Assembly (NCBI RefSeq): GCF_004123835.1
Contig: NZ_MZMU01000019.1
Span: forward strand, 248,001 to 312,000
Length of the DNA: 64,000 nt
DNA from: Rhizobium leguminosarum
Lineage (GTDB): Bacteria; Pseudomonadota; Alphaproteobacteria; Rhizobiales; Rhizobiaceae
Direction: 5' to 3'
Below the pieces are notes generated by a model. It had not been told where the DNA came from. It saw nothing but the letters and a program-made list of their open reading frames with translations, and did no database searches. Positions 8,898 through 17,723 of this stretch are shown piece after piece. A program made the translations under genes and the position numbers. How positions within the stretch are numbered: the first letter of the stretch is position 1; each line of letters opens with the position of its first letter.

Positions 8898-9971
8898 TCA
8901 CATCGCCTCTATTGCCCGCCGGATACCGTCAACCGCACTTCTTGGCGCATTGTTTTCGTCGTAAAGATTAACGCGCTTCGTGCAAGCCGCAGCGGGGTTG
9001 GTCGCTTTCTCATCGGGCTCGCCGTATTTTTCCGACATGCCCCATACCGTCACGCCTTTCAAGTCACCATGTTCGGCGGCAACGGTAATCACGTCACTGA
9101 AAATATCGGCGTAGGATGCCGGCGTGAAGGCTTTGTCGCGGTTTAGGAAGTGGCAAGACGCATCCAGCTCGGTGATGAAAACGCCGACACCCATGTCCTT
9201 CAGCGCCGCGCAGAAGCGTCCCATTCCTTCCGGATCGATCCGGTCGAGGCCGGGGCGGAAATGCGCCTGCAGACCCACCGCATTGATCGGCGTTTTTTGG
9301 GCGACGAGATCCTCGACGATTTTCAGGATGCGCGCGCGCTTCTGTTCGAACACGTCGGATTTTTTCTCCAGATGCGTTTCGTTGAGCACCAGCGTCGCGC
9401 CGGGATTGGCCTGGTGCGCCATGTCGAAACTCATACGGATATAATCGTCGCCAAGCAGGCGTCGGAAAACACAATCCCGCAGATCCGGTGCATCATACTC
9501 CAACGGTTCGTTCACCACATCCCATGCATCGATCGAGTTCTTATAGCGAGTGACAACCTGTTTTATATGACGGTTCATCGTCGCCTGAATGGTCTTTGCG
9601 TCGGTGATATCAGACACCCAGCCTGGGACGCGATACCAGATCAGCGTATGGCCATAAACCCTCATGTTGTTTTTGCGTGCAAATGCAACCATACGGTCGG
9701 CGCTGCCGAAGCTGAAAACACCCGGTCTCTTTTCCGTCGCACTCCACTTCAGTTCGTTTCGCGGCGTTATTGAATTGACGTTGTCGATGTAGATCTCGGC
9801 AGCGATTGGATCGTTGATGTTTTGCAGGTCGATTGCCGATCCGAATCGGAACGACTTCCTGTCAGCAAGGACGCGCAGCCCTGCAGCGGCAGGCACCTGG
9901 GCTAGGGCCTGGCCCGTACGGACGTACAACAGAGCGAGCGGAACCGAGGCGAGGAAACGTCTTCTATTCAT
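8898..9971 (-). CDS. Exported GH10 family endo-beta-glycanase (xylanase-like)
   Basis: The ATG at 9971 starts MNRRRFLASVPLALL, a twin-arginine-like signal followed by a hydrophobic segment and an AxA cleavage region. The GH10 catalytic core is intact: WDVVNE with acid/base Glu at about residue 155, and ITELD with the nucleophile Glu at about residue 268. The usual HTLIW and NE motifs are also present. The 357-residue length fits a single catalytic domain. It is the first gene of the polysaccharide operon, so a role in trimming or depolymerising the product in the periplasm is more likely than plant xylan digestion. That role is inference. Confidence 0.88.
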   Translation of the reverse strand: MNRRRFLASVPLALLYVRTGQALAQVPAAAGLRVLADRKSFRFGSAIDLQNINDPIAAEIYIDNVNSITPRNELKWSATEKRPGVFSFGSADRMVAFARKNNMRVYGHTLIWYRVPGWVSDITDAKTIQATMNRHIKQVVTRYKNSIDAWDVVNEPLEYDAPDLRDCVFRRLLGDDYIRMSFDMAHQANPGATLVLNETHLEKKSDVFEQKRARILKIVEDLVAQKTPINAVGLQAHFRPGLDRIDPEGMGRFCAALKDMGVGVFITELDASCHFLNRDKAFTPASYADIFSDVITVAAEHGDLKGVTVWGMSEKYGEPDEKATNPAAACTKRVNLYDENNAPRSAVDGIRRAIEAM

Positions 9972-10176
9972 TCTATCTCTCACTGTTAGCTTTTTTCATG
10001 TCCGCGGTGGAATTTGAAAGGCCGGACTCGTCGGCACCGATCCATCACGAGATTCGCGTTCAATTCAGCAGGGTAATACAACCTCAAATATACTTCACCG
10101 GCAGGGGATATTGTTAGTGCCTGCTAGACTTTTCAGCATACTCCAAGATATAAACCGCTCGGGGAGGGCGCTCGTG

Positions 10177-10549
10177 ATGGAAGATTGGTCCAGCTATCTA
10201 ATGAGCTATCTTCACATGGCATTTCAAAATGCCGTTTTTTTTATGGCGACCGTTCGAAGCGGTGTCTCTTCTCGATGACTGGCAGTTCGCGGTCCTTGCT
10301 CTCGGCATCATCGGCATCATTTTCCTCCCGTTCGCAGCGCTGGTCAGAATGTCGTGGCGGTTGCGCCGATCGGAGGTCGTCATTCGCTCGCTGAACGAAG
10401 ACCTTGCTCAAGTCACGCAGGACCTCAATGTCGAGCGTGTCTGGCGTCTGGCGGGTGGGGACAGCACCGAACGGCCGAGTGCGGACAGTTTGAAAGAGCT
10501 CTACAAGATAATGGCCAGACATCACGACGATGCTAGTCACATGGCGTGA
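10177..10549 (+). CDS. Small membrane protein with a possible frameshift at a T8 run
   Basis: A frame beginning ATG at 10177 has a strong GGGGAGGG upstream but ends after 33 codons. The next frame, open from 10229 to 10549 (106 aa), has no good ribosome binding site. The two overlap at a run of eight T residues (10233-10240), and dropping one T or a +1 slip would join them into one protein of about 120 residues. The joined product would have one long hydrophobic segment (LALGIIGIIFLPFAAL) followed by a charged coiled coil. No family is recognised. The coordinates cover both frames. A sequencing error is a simple alternative. Confidence 0.5.
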
Positions 10550-10579
10550 TCAGTCCGTGCGTGGCATGAAGCCGAAGAC

Positions 10580-11593
10580 CTAACGCCGATATTCCTGACT
10601 TTCAGCCGGCGCTTCGGTATGGGGAGGCTTGGAGATTGATTCCGGTTGCGCGCTGTCGATCTCGACTGCGGGGTCCGGCAACGGCAGCCATCTTCTGCCG
10701 GAAAAATAATTTCTTGTACTTTTCTGAGGTCCTGAAGTTGCATCCAGCGAGAGCGTGAAGTTGTAATTCCCGGGATTGAGCACCTCGCGGGTGAAGCCGA
10801 TACTGGCTCCGAAGCCGTCTTCCTTGATGTCCTTCAGATTCTTGATTGCGTTGAGGGTCTCGTGAAAATCGAGCCATTGCGGTTGCCGCAGCATGATTTC
10901 GAAAATTCGCAGAATGCCGGGATCGAGCTGGCCATTTTCATCGGTCTCGGGATTGATGATTTTCACGCGCATATTGTTGATCGTGCCGGCGGCGTCGCCG
11001 CGAACGATGACGAAGATGGAGCTCGGGAGCTGATCCTTCTCCCGCTTGCCGCTCTGCTCGAAAAAGCATTCAAATGTATCGGCGTTGAAACTCGCCGCCG
11101 CCCAGTCGCTGGTTTCGATGCCGGCATTGCGCAGCGCCGCACACATTGCGGCGCCGGATATTCGCCATGTCCGCAGGAAAGTCGACGCGCTCTGTACCAT
11201 CGGCGGTTCGATGATATGCAATGGAAGCGTGAAGGTGGCCGGTGGTGTGGGGCGGGGAAGGGCTTTGGGGGGAGGCGGTCTGACCTCCTGGGGAAAGAGA
11301 TCGAAGCCAAAATAATGGCCAACCGTCTTTAGGTGTTTCATGTTGTTGGAAAGCAGCACCGTTCCCATGACCAGCGAGAGGGAAATCGTCAGCAGCAACC
11401 AGAAGACCACGGGAACCCGCGGTTTCCCCACCGGCTGTTTCGCATATGCGGACGACGAATTATCGGGCAAGCTTGTCTTCTCCGGCGCGCGAGAAGGGGT
11501 TTCGATCGGGCTGTCTAAATCCAGCAGTATACATTTATCCGTTAAATATCTTTGGCTTCTTGTCGGCAATTGGGCACCTTTGTGCCTCGTCAT
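10580..11593 (-). CDS. Membrane-anchored protein of unknown function (DUF6030-like)
   Basis: A 337-residue protein with a 60-residue polar N-terminus, a single transmembrane segment (VFWLLLTISLSLVMGTVLL) near residues 62-80, a proline-rich spacer, and a soluble domain that would face the periplasm. The spacing resembles rhizobial proteins annotated as DUF6030. This assignment is from memory and uncertain. It is convergent with the small gene to its left. The downstream end is only 30 bases from that gene's stop. Its position between two polysaccharide-related regions suggests an envelope role, but no activity can be assigned. Confidence 0.6.
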   Translation of the reverse strand: MTRHKGAQLPTRSQRYLTDKCILLDLDSPIETPSRAPEKTSLPDNSSSAYAKQPVGKPRVPVVFWLLLTISLSLVMGTVLLSNNMKHLKTVGHYFGFDLFPQEVRPPPPKALPRPTPPATFTLPLHIIEPPMVQSASTFLRTWRISGAAMCAALRNAGIETSDWAAASFNADTFECFFEQSGKREKDQLPSSIFVIVRGDAAGTINNMRVKIINPETDENGQLDPGILRIFEIMLRQPQWLDFHETLNAIKNLKDIKEDGFGASIGFTREVLNPGNYNFTLSLDATSGPQKSTRNYFSGRRWLPLPDPAVEIDSAQPESISKPPHTEAPAESQEYRR

Positions 11594-11996
11594 CAGGAAA
11601 GGGCGCTACAGATTTCGGCGGAGGCGCCGTAACGCCATTTCAATCGGGGATCTCTAATGTAACGCGGACAATCGCAGTGGAAAACAGCCGATGATCTCGC
11701 CATTTGGCCTATGAATTGACCTTTTCACATTCGCTTCCTTCTGGTTTCTGAAGGTTGTTTTTCGTTCTCATTATAAGATCGATCAATTTTCTAGGATATC
11801 TCCAGTAATTATTAAATATAATTCCCAATTATATTTTATATACACCTCATTTTTGGCGCATTTTCACGCAAAAGTTTTGTTTTTTATTATAAAACCATAG
11901 ATTATATTTTAATTATCCCTGAAACTTGGCGGGTTTCATCAAATTTTCGACGTATTCTTCGATAGGGTTGCCGCCCAATCGCCGAGGGGGAGGGAC
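11594..11996. promoter_or_regulatory. Divergent AT-rich intergenic regulatory region
   Basis: This 400-base gap separates divergent genes at 11593 (minus) and 11997 (plus). The stretch 11,760-11,925 is markedly AT-rich compared with its surroundings and contains many A/T runs. An inverted repeat GAAAC-TTGGCGG-GTTTC lies near 11,921-11,938. No ORF with a plausible start is seen. It probably carries promoters for both genes and may bind a nucleoid protein. The precise promoter elements could not be fixed by eye. Confidence 0.45.
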
Positions 11997-12689
11997 ATGT
12001 CCGTCAAGCTAGACGCAACCACCTATGTTCACGCCAAACCGACAACCGCGCACGCCTATATCCTGCCCGCCGTGCTCGACGTGCTGGATAGCCATTTCGA
12101 CGGTTCTCTCGAGAACGACATCTTTGATTTGGGATGCGGTACGGGCGGGGCGGCAGCGGCTCTTGCAGGAAGGGGATATTATGTCGTCGGCGTCGATCCT
12201 TCCAGTGATGGCATCGCCAAGGCCAATGTCAATTATCCCGAACTACCGTTGAATGTCGGCTCGGCCTATGACGACCTTTTCAGGGAGTATGGCACCTTCA
12301 ATGCCGTCATCAGCCTGGAGGTCGTCGAACATGTCTACGATCCGAAGGCTTTCACGTCGACGATGTACGATCTCGTCAAGCCGGGCGGCATCGCTGTCAT
12401 GTCGACACCCTATCACGGTTATCTGAAGAACCTTGCCCTGGCTGCGATGGGGAAAATGGACGACCATTTCATGCCGTTGAAGGAGCATGGGCATATCAAG
12501 TTCTGGTCGAAAAACACGCTGAGTACGCTGCTGCTCGATGCCGGCTTCGACAATGTTCGTTTTGAGTATGTCGGAAGGATTCCCGTTTTCGCCAAGTCGA
12601 TGATCGCCGTTGCGCAAAAACCTCTCAGAGAGGGTGTCGGAGCGGCAGTGATTTCGGATAGCATTCGTCGGCTGCGAAGTGCGGGATAG
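11997..12689 (+). CDS. Class I SAM-dependent methyltransferase
   Basis: A 230-residue Rossmann-fold methyltransferase. DLGCGTGG at about 44-51 is motif I (SAM binding), VVGVDPS is motif II, and ISLEVVEHVYDP is the UbiG/Methyltransf_11-type post-motif. STPYHGY follows in motif III. A GAGGGGGAGGG ribosome binding site lies just upstream of the ATG. The closest general resemblance is to UbiG-like and sugar-chain methyltransferases. It stands alone after an AT-rich control region, so the substrate is unknown. A surface-glycan or lipid substrate would fit the neighbourhood. Confidence 0.85.
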   Translation: MSVKLDATTYVHAKPTTAHAYILPAVLDVLDSHFDGSLENDIFDLGCGTGGAAAALAGRGYYVVGVDPSSDGIAKANVNYPELPLNVGSAYDDLFREYGTFNAVISLEVVEHVYDPKAFTSTMYDLVKPGGIAVMSTPYHGYLKNLALAAMGKMDDHFMPLKEHGHIKFWSKNTLSTLLLDAGFDNVRFEYVGRIPVFAKSMIAVAQKPLREGVGAAVISDSIRRLRSAG

Positions 12690-12692
12690 AGA

Positions 12693-12710
12693 GCGCGGGT
12701 GCACCCGCGC
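12693..12710. repeat. Perfect 18-bp GC palindrome after the methyltransferase gene
   Basis: GCGCGGGTGCACCCGCGC is perfectly self-complementary and begins three bases after the methyltransferase stop. It could act as a transcription terminator or RNA stabiliser, but there is no T run directly after it. A T-rich stretch follows only at about 12,740. Confidence 0.4.
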
Positions 12711-12861
12711 CAAATGGCGCTGCTGCGATAATCCGCAGGTTGTTTTTTACTGTGTGCGCTGCTGAAAAAAATCCTTACGAAATATTTACTTTTAGTTGCA
12801 TTCTTGCTTAAACTCTCCATTATACAGCCAGGCGGGCTGATAAAGCGGGAGACTTATTCAC

Positions 12862-13287
12862 ATGAAGGCTAAATCGCCGAATTCGATTGATATCTATGTT
12901 GGCAACCGCGTGCGCGTTCGACGAAAGACGCTCGGGATGACCCAGAACGGCTTGGCCGAACTTCTGGGCATTACCTTTCAGCAGATCCAGAAATACGAAA
13001 AGGGAACGAATAGGATAGGCGCCAGCCGTCTTCAGCGCATATCCGAAATTCTTCGCGTGCCCGTCGGCTTTTTCTTCGAGAACGGCGGCTCCGGGCCGAT
13101 CGACGCCGCGACGAATGAATTGAACAGCTTTTTGTCCTCGAAGGAGGGGCTGGCGCTCAACAAGGCATTCATCGCCATCGAGGACCCGAATATCAGGCAA
13201 AAGCTTGTGGCGTTGGCCAAAAGCCTGGCAGTCGCGGGATTGCCTGACAGTGACAGTGAGTTGCAGGATTCGGTTGTGAACAGCTGA
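12862..13287 (+). CDS. XRE family transcriptional regulator (PraR-like)
   Basis: A 141-residue protein with an N-terminal helix-turn-helix: VGNRVRVRRKTLGMTQ, LAELLGITFQQIQKYEKG and NRIGASRLQRISEIL at about residues 12-65. It closely follows the pattern of rhizobial PraR/PhyR-type Xre regulators. The C-terminal half is helical and may dimerise. The start follows GCGGGAGA. It is nine bases upstream of the SARP-like gene, so the two are probably co-transcribed and may control the downstream YcaO/TfuA genes. A weak -35/-10 pair (TTGCAT and TATACA, 19 bases apart) lies at 12,796-12,826. Confidence 0.88.
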   Translation: MKAKSPNSIDIYVGNRVRVRRKTLGMTQNGLAELLGITFQQIQKYEKGTNRIGASRLQRISEILRVPVGFFFENGGSGPIDAATNELNSFLSSKEGLALNKAFIAIEDPNIRQKLVALAKSLAVAGLPDSDSELQDSVVNS

Positions 13288-13296
13288 GGACGGATC

Positions 13297-15144
13297 GTGC
13301 TTCATCTGCAGACATTCGGCGATCTGCGGTTAATCGAGACGAATGGCGACCCGGTTCGCTATCCGATCAAGGGGCTGTTGATGATGGCCCATCTCTATGC
13401 CGGCGCGAGCCATGAACTCAGCCGTTATGAATTGGCTCAGTTTCTATGGAATGACGTCGAACCCGAGCTGGCGCGGCTCAATCTGCGCAAACTGCTTTCC
13501 CGCATCCGCGAGACAGACGGCGGGCGCGCCGAAATGCCCTTCGATTTCACCGCCACCACCGTTCGTCTCAACATGCAGGCAGTTTCCTGCGATCTGGACA
13601 TTTTTCGCGCCGGCGGTTCGCCGCTGGAGCGGCTGAACGCGATCGCCGAACTGACCCAGCGTGGGTTCATCGGAAATATCAAACCAGCGACAAAGCTGAT
13701 AGACGCGTGGATCAGGGCGCAACGGGATGCTCAGACGCTGCAATTGCGGCAGGCATTGCTGGATGCGTTGCCGGATGCGCAAAAGTCCGGCGCCGCGCGC
13801 TCCATTTCCGGCGCCGCCTTGCAGATCCTCGAACGAGATCCGAATGACGAGCAGGTCAGAGCCCTGCTGCACCGGCTATCCGGCGGTTCGTCCCTCAGCG
13901 AGAGATTGCCGAACGGCGACGGCCATGCCAGGCTACAGGTGAACCGTCCCGAGGCCGGTGATGAGACAACTGCCGACATCGAACGCGTGTCGCCGGCGTC
14001 GTTGATCCTACCTCGGCTGGTGCTGCTTCCCCCGACATCGAAACATGCCGATGCCGGGCTTGCGCTTGCCAACGCCCTGATCGAAGACGTCACGATCGAA
14101 CTCTGCGCGCTCAGAAACATTTCCATCGTAGCACCCCATACGGCCGGCCAGATCCGCCGCGACTCCGAGAAGGCTGCCGTGGTCGCCCGTCACTCGATCG
14201 CCTATCTTCTGGATACACGGCTTTCCGAAGAGGGATTATTCGCCCAGCTGGTTTATTTTCCTACGGACGAGATCATCTGGGCCAATCGATTTACGATGAC
14301 GCCCGATATATTGCCGCGTCAGAGACGGCTGATCGCGCAGCAGTTGACCATGTCGGTGGCCCGCGAGCTGGCTGAAAACGAGGAAGAGCGCTTAGGCTTC
14401 GAAGCCAATCCTCAGGCCTATCACGCCTATCTGGTCGGCTCGAGCCTGATGAGCAAGTTGACATTGCCGCATATCCGCCGGGCACGAAAAGCTTTCAAGC
14501 AGTCGCTGTCGCATAAGGCGGATTTCTCTCCGTCATTTACCGGGCTGGCGAGAACCTTCACCAGCGAGTGGCTCGTGAGGGCGCAGGGAAACAATGAGCT
14601 GCTGCATCTGGCGGAGCAGAACGCGCTTCGGGCCATCGAGCGGGATCCGGCGTCGGCGGCGGGCCATCGCGAGCTTGGCGTCACCAAACTCTATCTCGGC
14701 GATGTCGATGCCAGTGTCGCCGCACTTGATCTGGCGGAACAACTCAGCCCGCATTTTGCCGATGTCATCTACAGCCATGCCGACACGCTCGTACATGCAT
14801 CCCGCCCTGGCGACGCGCTCGCCAAGATCAAAAGAGCGATTTCGCTCAATCCGATCGCGCCTGACGCCTACCTCTGGTGCGCTGCGGGAGCGAGCTTCTT
14901 CCTGGAACAGTATGAGGAGGCCATCGCCTATGTCGAGGCGATGAAAGACAAAGCGCCGGCCCATCGCATCGCTGCGGCCAGTTGCGCAATGATCGGCGAT
15001 CGAAAACGGGCGCTCTTCCATCGGCAACGGGCCGAAAGCATCAACCCGGTCTTCGAGGTCGAGAAGTGGCTCGCCATCGTTCCCTTCAAGGAAGATTGGC
15101 AAAAAGAGCTTTATCGGGAGGGCCTGCTGAAGGCCGGTTTTTAA
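13297..15144 (+). CDS. SARP-like transcriptional regulator with TPR region
   Basis: The GTG at 13297 has GAGGA six bases upstream and gives 615 residues. The N-terminus (LHLQTFGDLRLIE ... ELSRYELAQFLW ... LRKLLSRIRE) matches the winged-helix DNA-binding domain and start of the bacterial transcriptional-activation domain of AfsR/SARP regulators. A middle segment (about 235-360) resembles the TolB/adenylate-cyclase-type region that often follows it. Residues about 390-600 contain TPR-like helical repeats (ALRAIERDPASAAGHRELG and similar). SARP proteins often activate nearby biosynthetic operons. It directly precedes the small ORF, ycaO and tfuA genes on the same strand. Confidence 0.85.
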   Translation: MLHLQTFGDLRLIETNGDPVRYPIKGLLMMAHLYAGASHELSRYELAQFLWNDVEPELARLNLRKLLSRIRETDGGRAEMPFDFTATTVRLNMQAVSCDLDIFRAGGSPLERLNAIAELTQRGFIGNIKPATKLIDAWIRAQRDAQTLQLRQALLDALPDAQKSGAARSISGAALQILERDPNDEQVRALLHRLSGGSSLSERLPNGDGHARLQVNRPEAGDETTADIERVSPASLILPRLVLLPPTSKHADAGLALANALIEDVTIELCALRNISIVAPHTAGQIRRDSEKAAVVARHSIAYLLDTRLSEEGLFAQLVYFPTDEIIWANRFTMTPDILPRQRRLIAQQLTMSVARELAENEEERLGFEANPQAYHAYLVGSSLMSKLTLPHIRRARKAFKQSLSHKADFSPSFTGLARTFTSEWLVRAQGNNELLHLAEQNALRAIERDPASAAGHRELGVTKLYLGDVDASVAALDLAEQLSPHFADVIYSHADTLVHASRPGDALAKIKRAISLNPIAPDAYLWCAAGASFFLEQYEEAIAYVEAMKDKAPAHRIAAASCAMIGDRKRALFHRQRAESINPVFEVEKWLAIVPFKEDWQKELYREGLLKAGF

Positions 15145-15164
15145 CAATAGCTGAGGGGCATTAC

Positions 15165-15377
15165 ATGGCGAAAGCTGTCATTATAGGTATACCTGGTGAG
15201 GCGGGTCTCTGGCTTGCCGATCTCGACGCGGGTACGGTCAAGCCTCTCAATCCGACGGGGGAATTGGCGACTGCAAACGGCCTTCGCAAGGCCGGCGGCA
15301 CATTCGTGAAGGGCGTCGACCTCGCCGTCGCGGTTTCCTCGGCGCAGGTTGCCCTTTCCGGTCACGTCGACGGCTGA
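15165..15377 (+). CDS. 70-aa candidate RiPP precursor or accessory protein upstream of YcaO
   Basis: A 70-residue frame with GAGGGG seven bases before its ATG. It starts MAKAVIIGIPGEAGLWLADL, is glycine- and alanine-rich, and has no cysteine. Nothing is recognised by family. Its position just ahead of ycaO, with 17 bases after the SARP gene, makes it a candidate substrate or partner of the YcaO/TfuA enzymes. It lies in the same reading frame as ycaO, and its TGA at 15,375-15,377 is the only stop between them, so it might also be the N-terminal part of one longer protein. A leader/core division is not evident. Confidence 0.65.
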   Translation: MAKAVIIGIPGEAGLWLADLDAGTVKPLNPTGELATANGLRKAGGTFVKGVDLAVAVSSAQVALSGHVDG

Positions 15378-15419
15378 GCCGGCATTCTGACGCACCGCTC
15401 CATATATTCCGACAGGGTT

Positions 15420-16613
15420 ATGTCGCCGCGGGAAACCCTTTCCCGCGTCGAACCTCTTTTGGCCGGGTTCGGCATTACCAGGGTCGCGCGACATACCGGA
15501 CTGGACGATATCGGAATCCCCGTCTGGTGCGCATACGCCCCGAATTCTCGCTCGATCGTGATTGCCCAGGGAAAGGGCCTGACCGATCTCGATGCCAAAG
15601 TATCCACTGTCATGGAAGCCCTCGAACGGGCGGTCGCCGGCGAACCCTCCGTCGATCTCGTTCACGGCACCTCTTCCCGTCTGCAGGCCATGGGGCACAG
15701 GACCGACGCGCTGAACTGCCTGACCGCTCTTCATAAACCCGATCTCGGACCGGACGAGGAGACGGAATGGGTTGCCGGCGTCAATATCCTCACCGGCGAG
15801 GAGGTCTATATCCCCTTTGAAGCGGTGGTGCTCGACCGCACAAGGGACGCGCGATACTGGATGTCGTCGGATGGCCTGGCATCGGGAAACAATGTCGAAG
15901 AGGCGATCTTTCACGGCGTCCTGGAGCGTATCGAGCGTGACGCCCATGTGCTGTGGCAGGTCGGCGGCGAAGCGGATCGCTATGCCGGCTGCGTCGATCC
16001 CCGCGGCTTTAAGGACGACGCCTTGGACGGGTTGATCGACAAGATCGAAACCTCGGGATTGGCGCTCAGGCTCTTCGATATCACCAGCGACATCGGGATC
16101 CCCTGTTTCACTGCCATGCTGGGTCCTGGGGATCCCGTGCTTGGCTTCCGGGATATTCGCGGAGGCAGGGACATTCGCCTTGTCGAGGTGACCGGCGGCG
16201 CCGGCGCTCATCCGTCTCCTGTGCGCGCGGCCATTCGGGCGGTGACGGAAGCCGTGCAATCTCGGCTGACCTATATCAGTGGAGCCAGAGACGATATTTC
16301 TCCCGCAACTTTCTCACGATGCCTGCCGCCGCTGATGCGGCAGGCCTTCGATGCGGTTGCCGCACCGCCCGCTGCCACTATCGGCAGTGACGGGGTGGCA
16401 GGACATCGGCAACAGGATCTGGCGCACTTGCTGCAGCATGTGCTCGACGCGCTCCGAAACAGGCGGATCGCTTCGGTGATCGCCGTGCGCCTCAGCGACG
16501 ACACGCTTCCCTTCAGTGTTGTCAAGATTGTCATTCCCGAGCTCGAAAATCCGGAGGGGGAGCGCGCCCGGCGGTTTGGAACGCGGGCGCTTGCCAGGGC
16601 AATAGGGTTTTGA
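15420..16613 (+). CDS. YcaO-domain protein (ATP-dependent peptide backbone modification)
   Basis: A 397-residue YcaO protein. The N-terminus (SPRETLSRVEPLLAGFGITRVARHTGLDDIGIPV) and QGKGLTDLDAKVSTVMEALER carry the family pattern, including the Glu residues that help bind ATP and Mg. YcaO enzymes phosphorylate amide carbonyls to form azolines or, with TfuA, thioamides. Family members often begin a dozen residues earlier, and here the open frame continues upstream to the TGA at 15,375 with THRSIYSDRV before the ATG. The true start may therefore be a rare codon at 15,384-15,389. The ATG used here has only a weak, close AGGG. The stop overlaps the tfuA start as TTGA. Confidence 0.9.
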   Translation: MSPRETLSRVEPLLAGFGITRVARHTGLDDIGIPVWCAYAPNSRSIVIAQGKGLTDLDAKVSTVMEALERAVAGEPSVDLVHGTSSRLQAMGHRTDALNCLTALHKPDLGPDEETEWVAGVNILTGEEVYIPFEAVVLDRTRDARYWMSSDGLASGNNVEEAIFHGVLERIERDAHVLWQVGGEADRYAGCVDPRGFKDDALDGLIDKIETSGLALRLFDITSDIGIPCFTAMLGPGDPVLGFRDIRGGRDIRLVEVTGGAGAHPSPVRAAIRAVTEAVQSRLTYISGARDDISPATFSRCLPPLMRQAFDAVAAPPAATIGSDGVAGHRQQDLAHLLQHVLDALRNRRIASVIAVRLSDDTLPFSVVKIVIPELENPEGERARRFGTRALARAIGF

Positions 16614-17317
16614 AGCTCATTTTCGCAGGTCCCAGTCTTCCCGATGCGGCGTTGCTTGCCGGCGAGGGGATATGCGTCCTGCCGCCTGCCACGCAAGGCG
16701 ATGTCCTGGCTGCGGTGGAGCAGGGTGCCAATGTCATCGGCCTGATCGACGGCGGCTTCGAATATGCCGCACCGGTCTGGCACAAGGAAATTCTCCATGC
16801 TCTGTCGATGGGCGTCGCGGTTCTCGGGGCGGCAAGCATGGGCGCGTTGCGCGCTGCCGAATGCCATCCTTTCGGCATGATCGGGATCGGCCGCATTTTC
16901 GAAGATTATCGCACCGGCCGGCTGGTCGACGATGCCGCCGTCGCGCTCACGCACGCGCCGAGCGCGCTGGGCAGCAAGCCGCTGACGGTACCGCTCGTCA
17001 ATGTCAGCGCAACGCTCGATGCGATGGAAGATCGCGGACTGCTGGCCAGTCGGTTGCGCCAACAGCTCGAAGATGCCGCAGGCGCGATATTCTTCAAGAA
17101 ACGAACGTGGCGGACGGTCGTCGAGCAGTGTGCGGGGCTGGCCGAGCCGGATCGTGCGGACCTGCTGGCGGCACTTCTGTCGAATGCCGTCGATCAAAAA
17201 CGCATCGATGCCTTGGAATTATTGAAAGCCGTGCAGGAAGTCCGCGACATTCGCTCGAATGCCGATCTACCCTGGAAACTGCACGACACCCCGTTCCGGA
17301 CCCGCCCTGCATTGTGA
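16610..17317 (+). CDS. tfuA: TfuA-like protein (YcaO partner)
   Basis: TTG at 16610 overlaps the ycaO stop as TTGA and gives 235 residues. The start KLIFAGPSLPDAALL, PPATQGDVLAAVEQGANVIGLIDGGFE and GAASMGALRAAE are the conserved blocks of the TfuA core domain. TfuA was first named next to the trifolitoxin genes of Rhizobium. Later work on archaeal and actinobacterial systems showed that it delivers sulfide to YcaO for peptide thioamidation. The close coupling with ycaO supports the same reaction here. No thiS, thiF or iscS-like gene is nearby, so sulfur would have to come from housekeeping carriers. Confidence 0.9.
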   Translation: MKLIFAGPSLPDAALLAGEGICVLPPATQGDVLAAVEQGANVIGLIDGGFEYAAPVWHKEILHALSMGVAVLGAASMGALRAAECHPFGMIGIGRIFEDYRTGRLVDDAAVALTHAPSALGSKPLTVPLVNVSATLDAMEDRGLLASRLRQQLEDAAGAIFFKKRTWRTVVEQCAGLAEPDRADLLAALLSNAVDQKRIDALELLKAVQEVRDIRSNADLPWKLHDTPFRTRPAL

Positions 17318-17420
17318 AACGAAGCCGGCAATTGTCACCGAGGGTTGTGTCACGCTTTTTTCACGGGCTGGATCACCTCCACACGCGTATCATTCCTTCA
17401 ATTCATTGGAGAAATGGGGC

Positions 17421-17669
17421 ATGGGCGTGACATCGGTTGTCAAGATAGAAGCAGACCAAGGGGCGGAAGACAGCCTGGAAGAGCTCGTCGCGTTGGCGCG
17501 GATGATCGCCTATGCGCGACAGGTCGCCCAGGATGTCAAACTGCAGTTCGCGACGAATTGTCTCGACCTTGCGCTCGAGGCCGTGAAGCAGGAAGTGGGG
17601 GAGGGTTTGACCAGGGAACTGGGCGAATTGAGTTCTCCGGTGCCGCAGGTGAGTGTGAGAAGTCATTAG
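17421..17669 (+). CDS. 82-aa protein downstream of tfuA
   Basis: An 82-residue acidic, mostly helical protein. The chosen ATG at 17421 has GGAG nine bases upstream, and a TTG a few codons earlier is also possible. It contains one cysteine (ATNCLDLALE). No family is recognised. It lies 103 bases after tfuA on the same strand and before the shared terminator, so it may belong to the same transcript. It could be an alternative substrate, an immunity factor or unrelated. Confidence 0.6.
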   Translation: MGVTSVVKIEADQGAEDSLEELVALARMIAYARQVAQDVKLQFATNCLDLALEAVKQEVGEGLTRELGELSSPVPQVSVRSH

Positions 17670-17723
17670 TACGGCGCGTCCGATCGCACGCGCCGGGAAC
17701 ACTCCACCGCTTCAAACCCGCGC

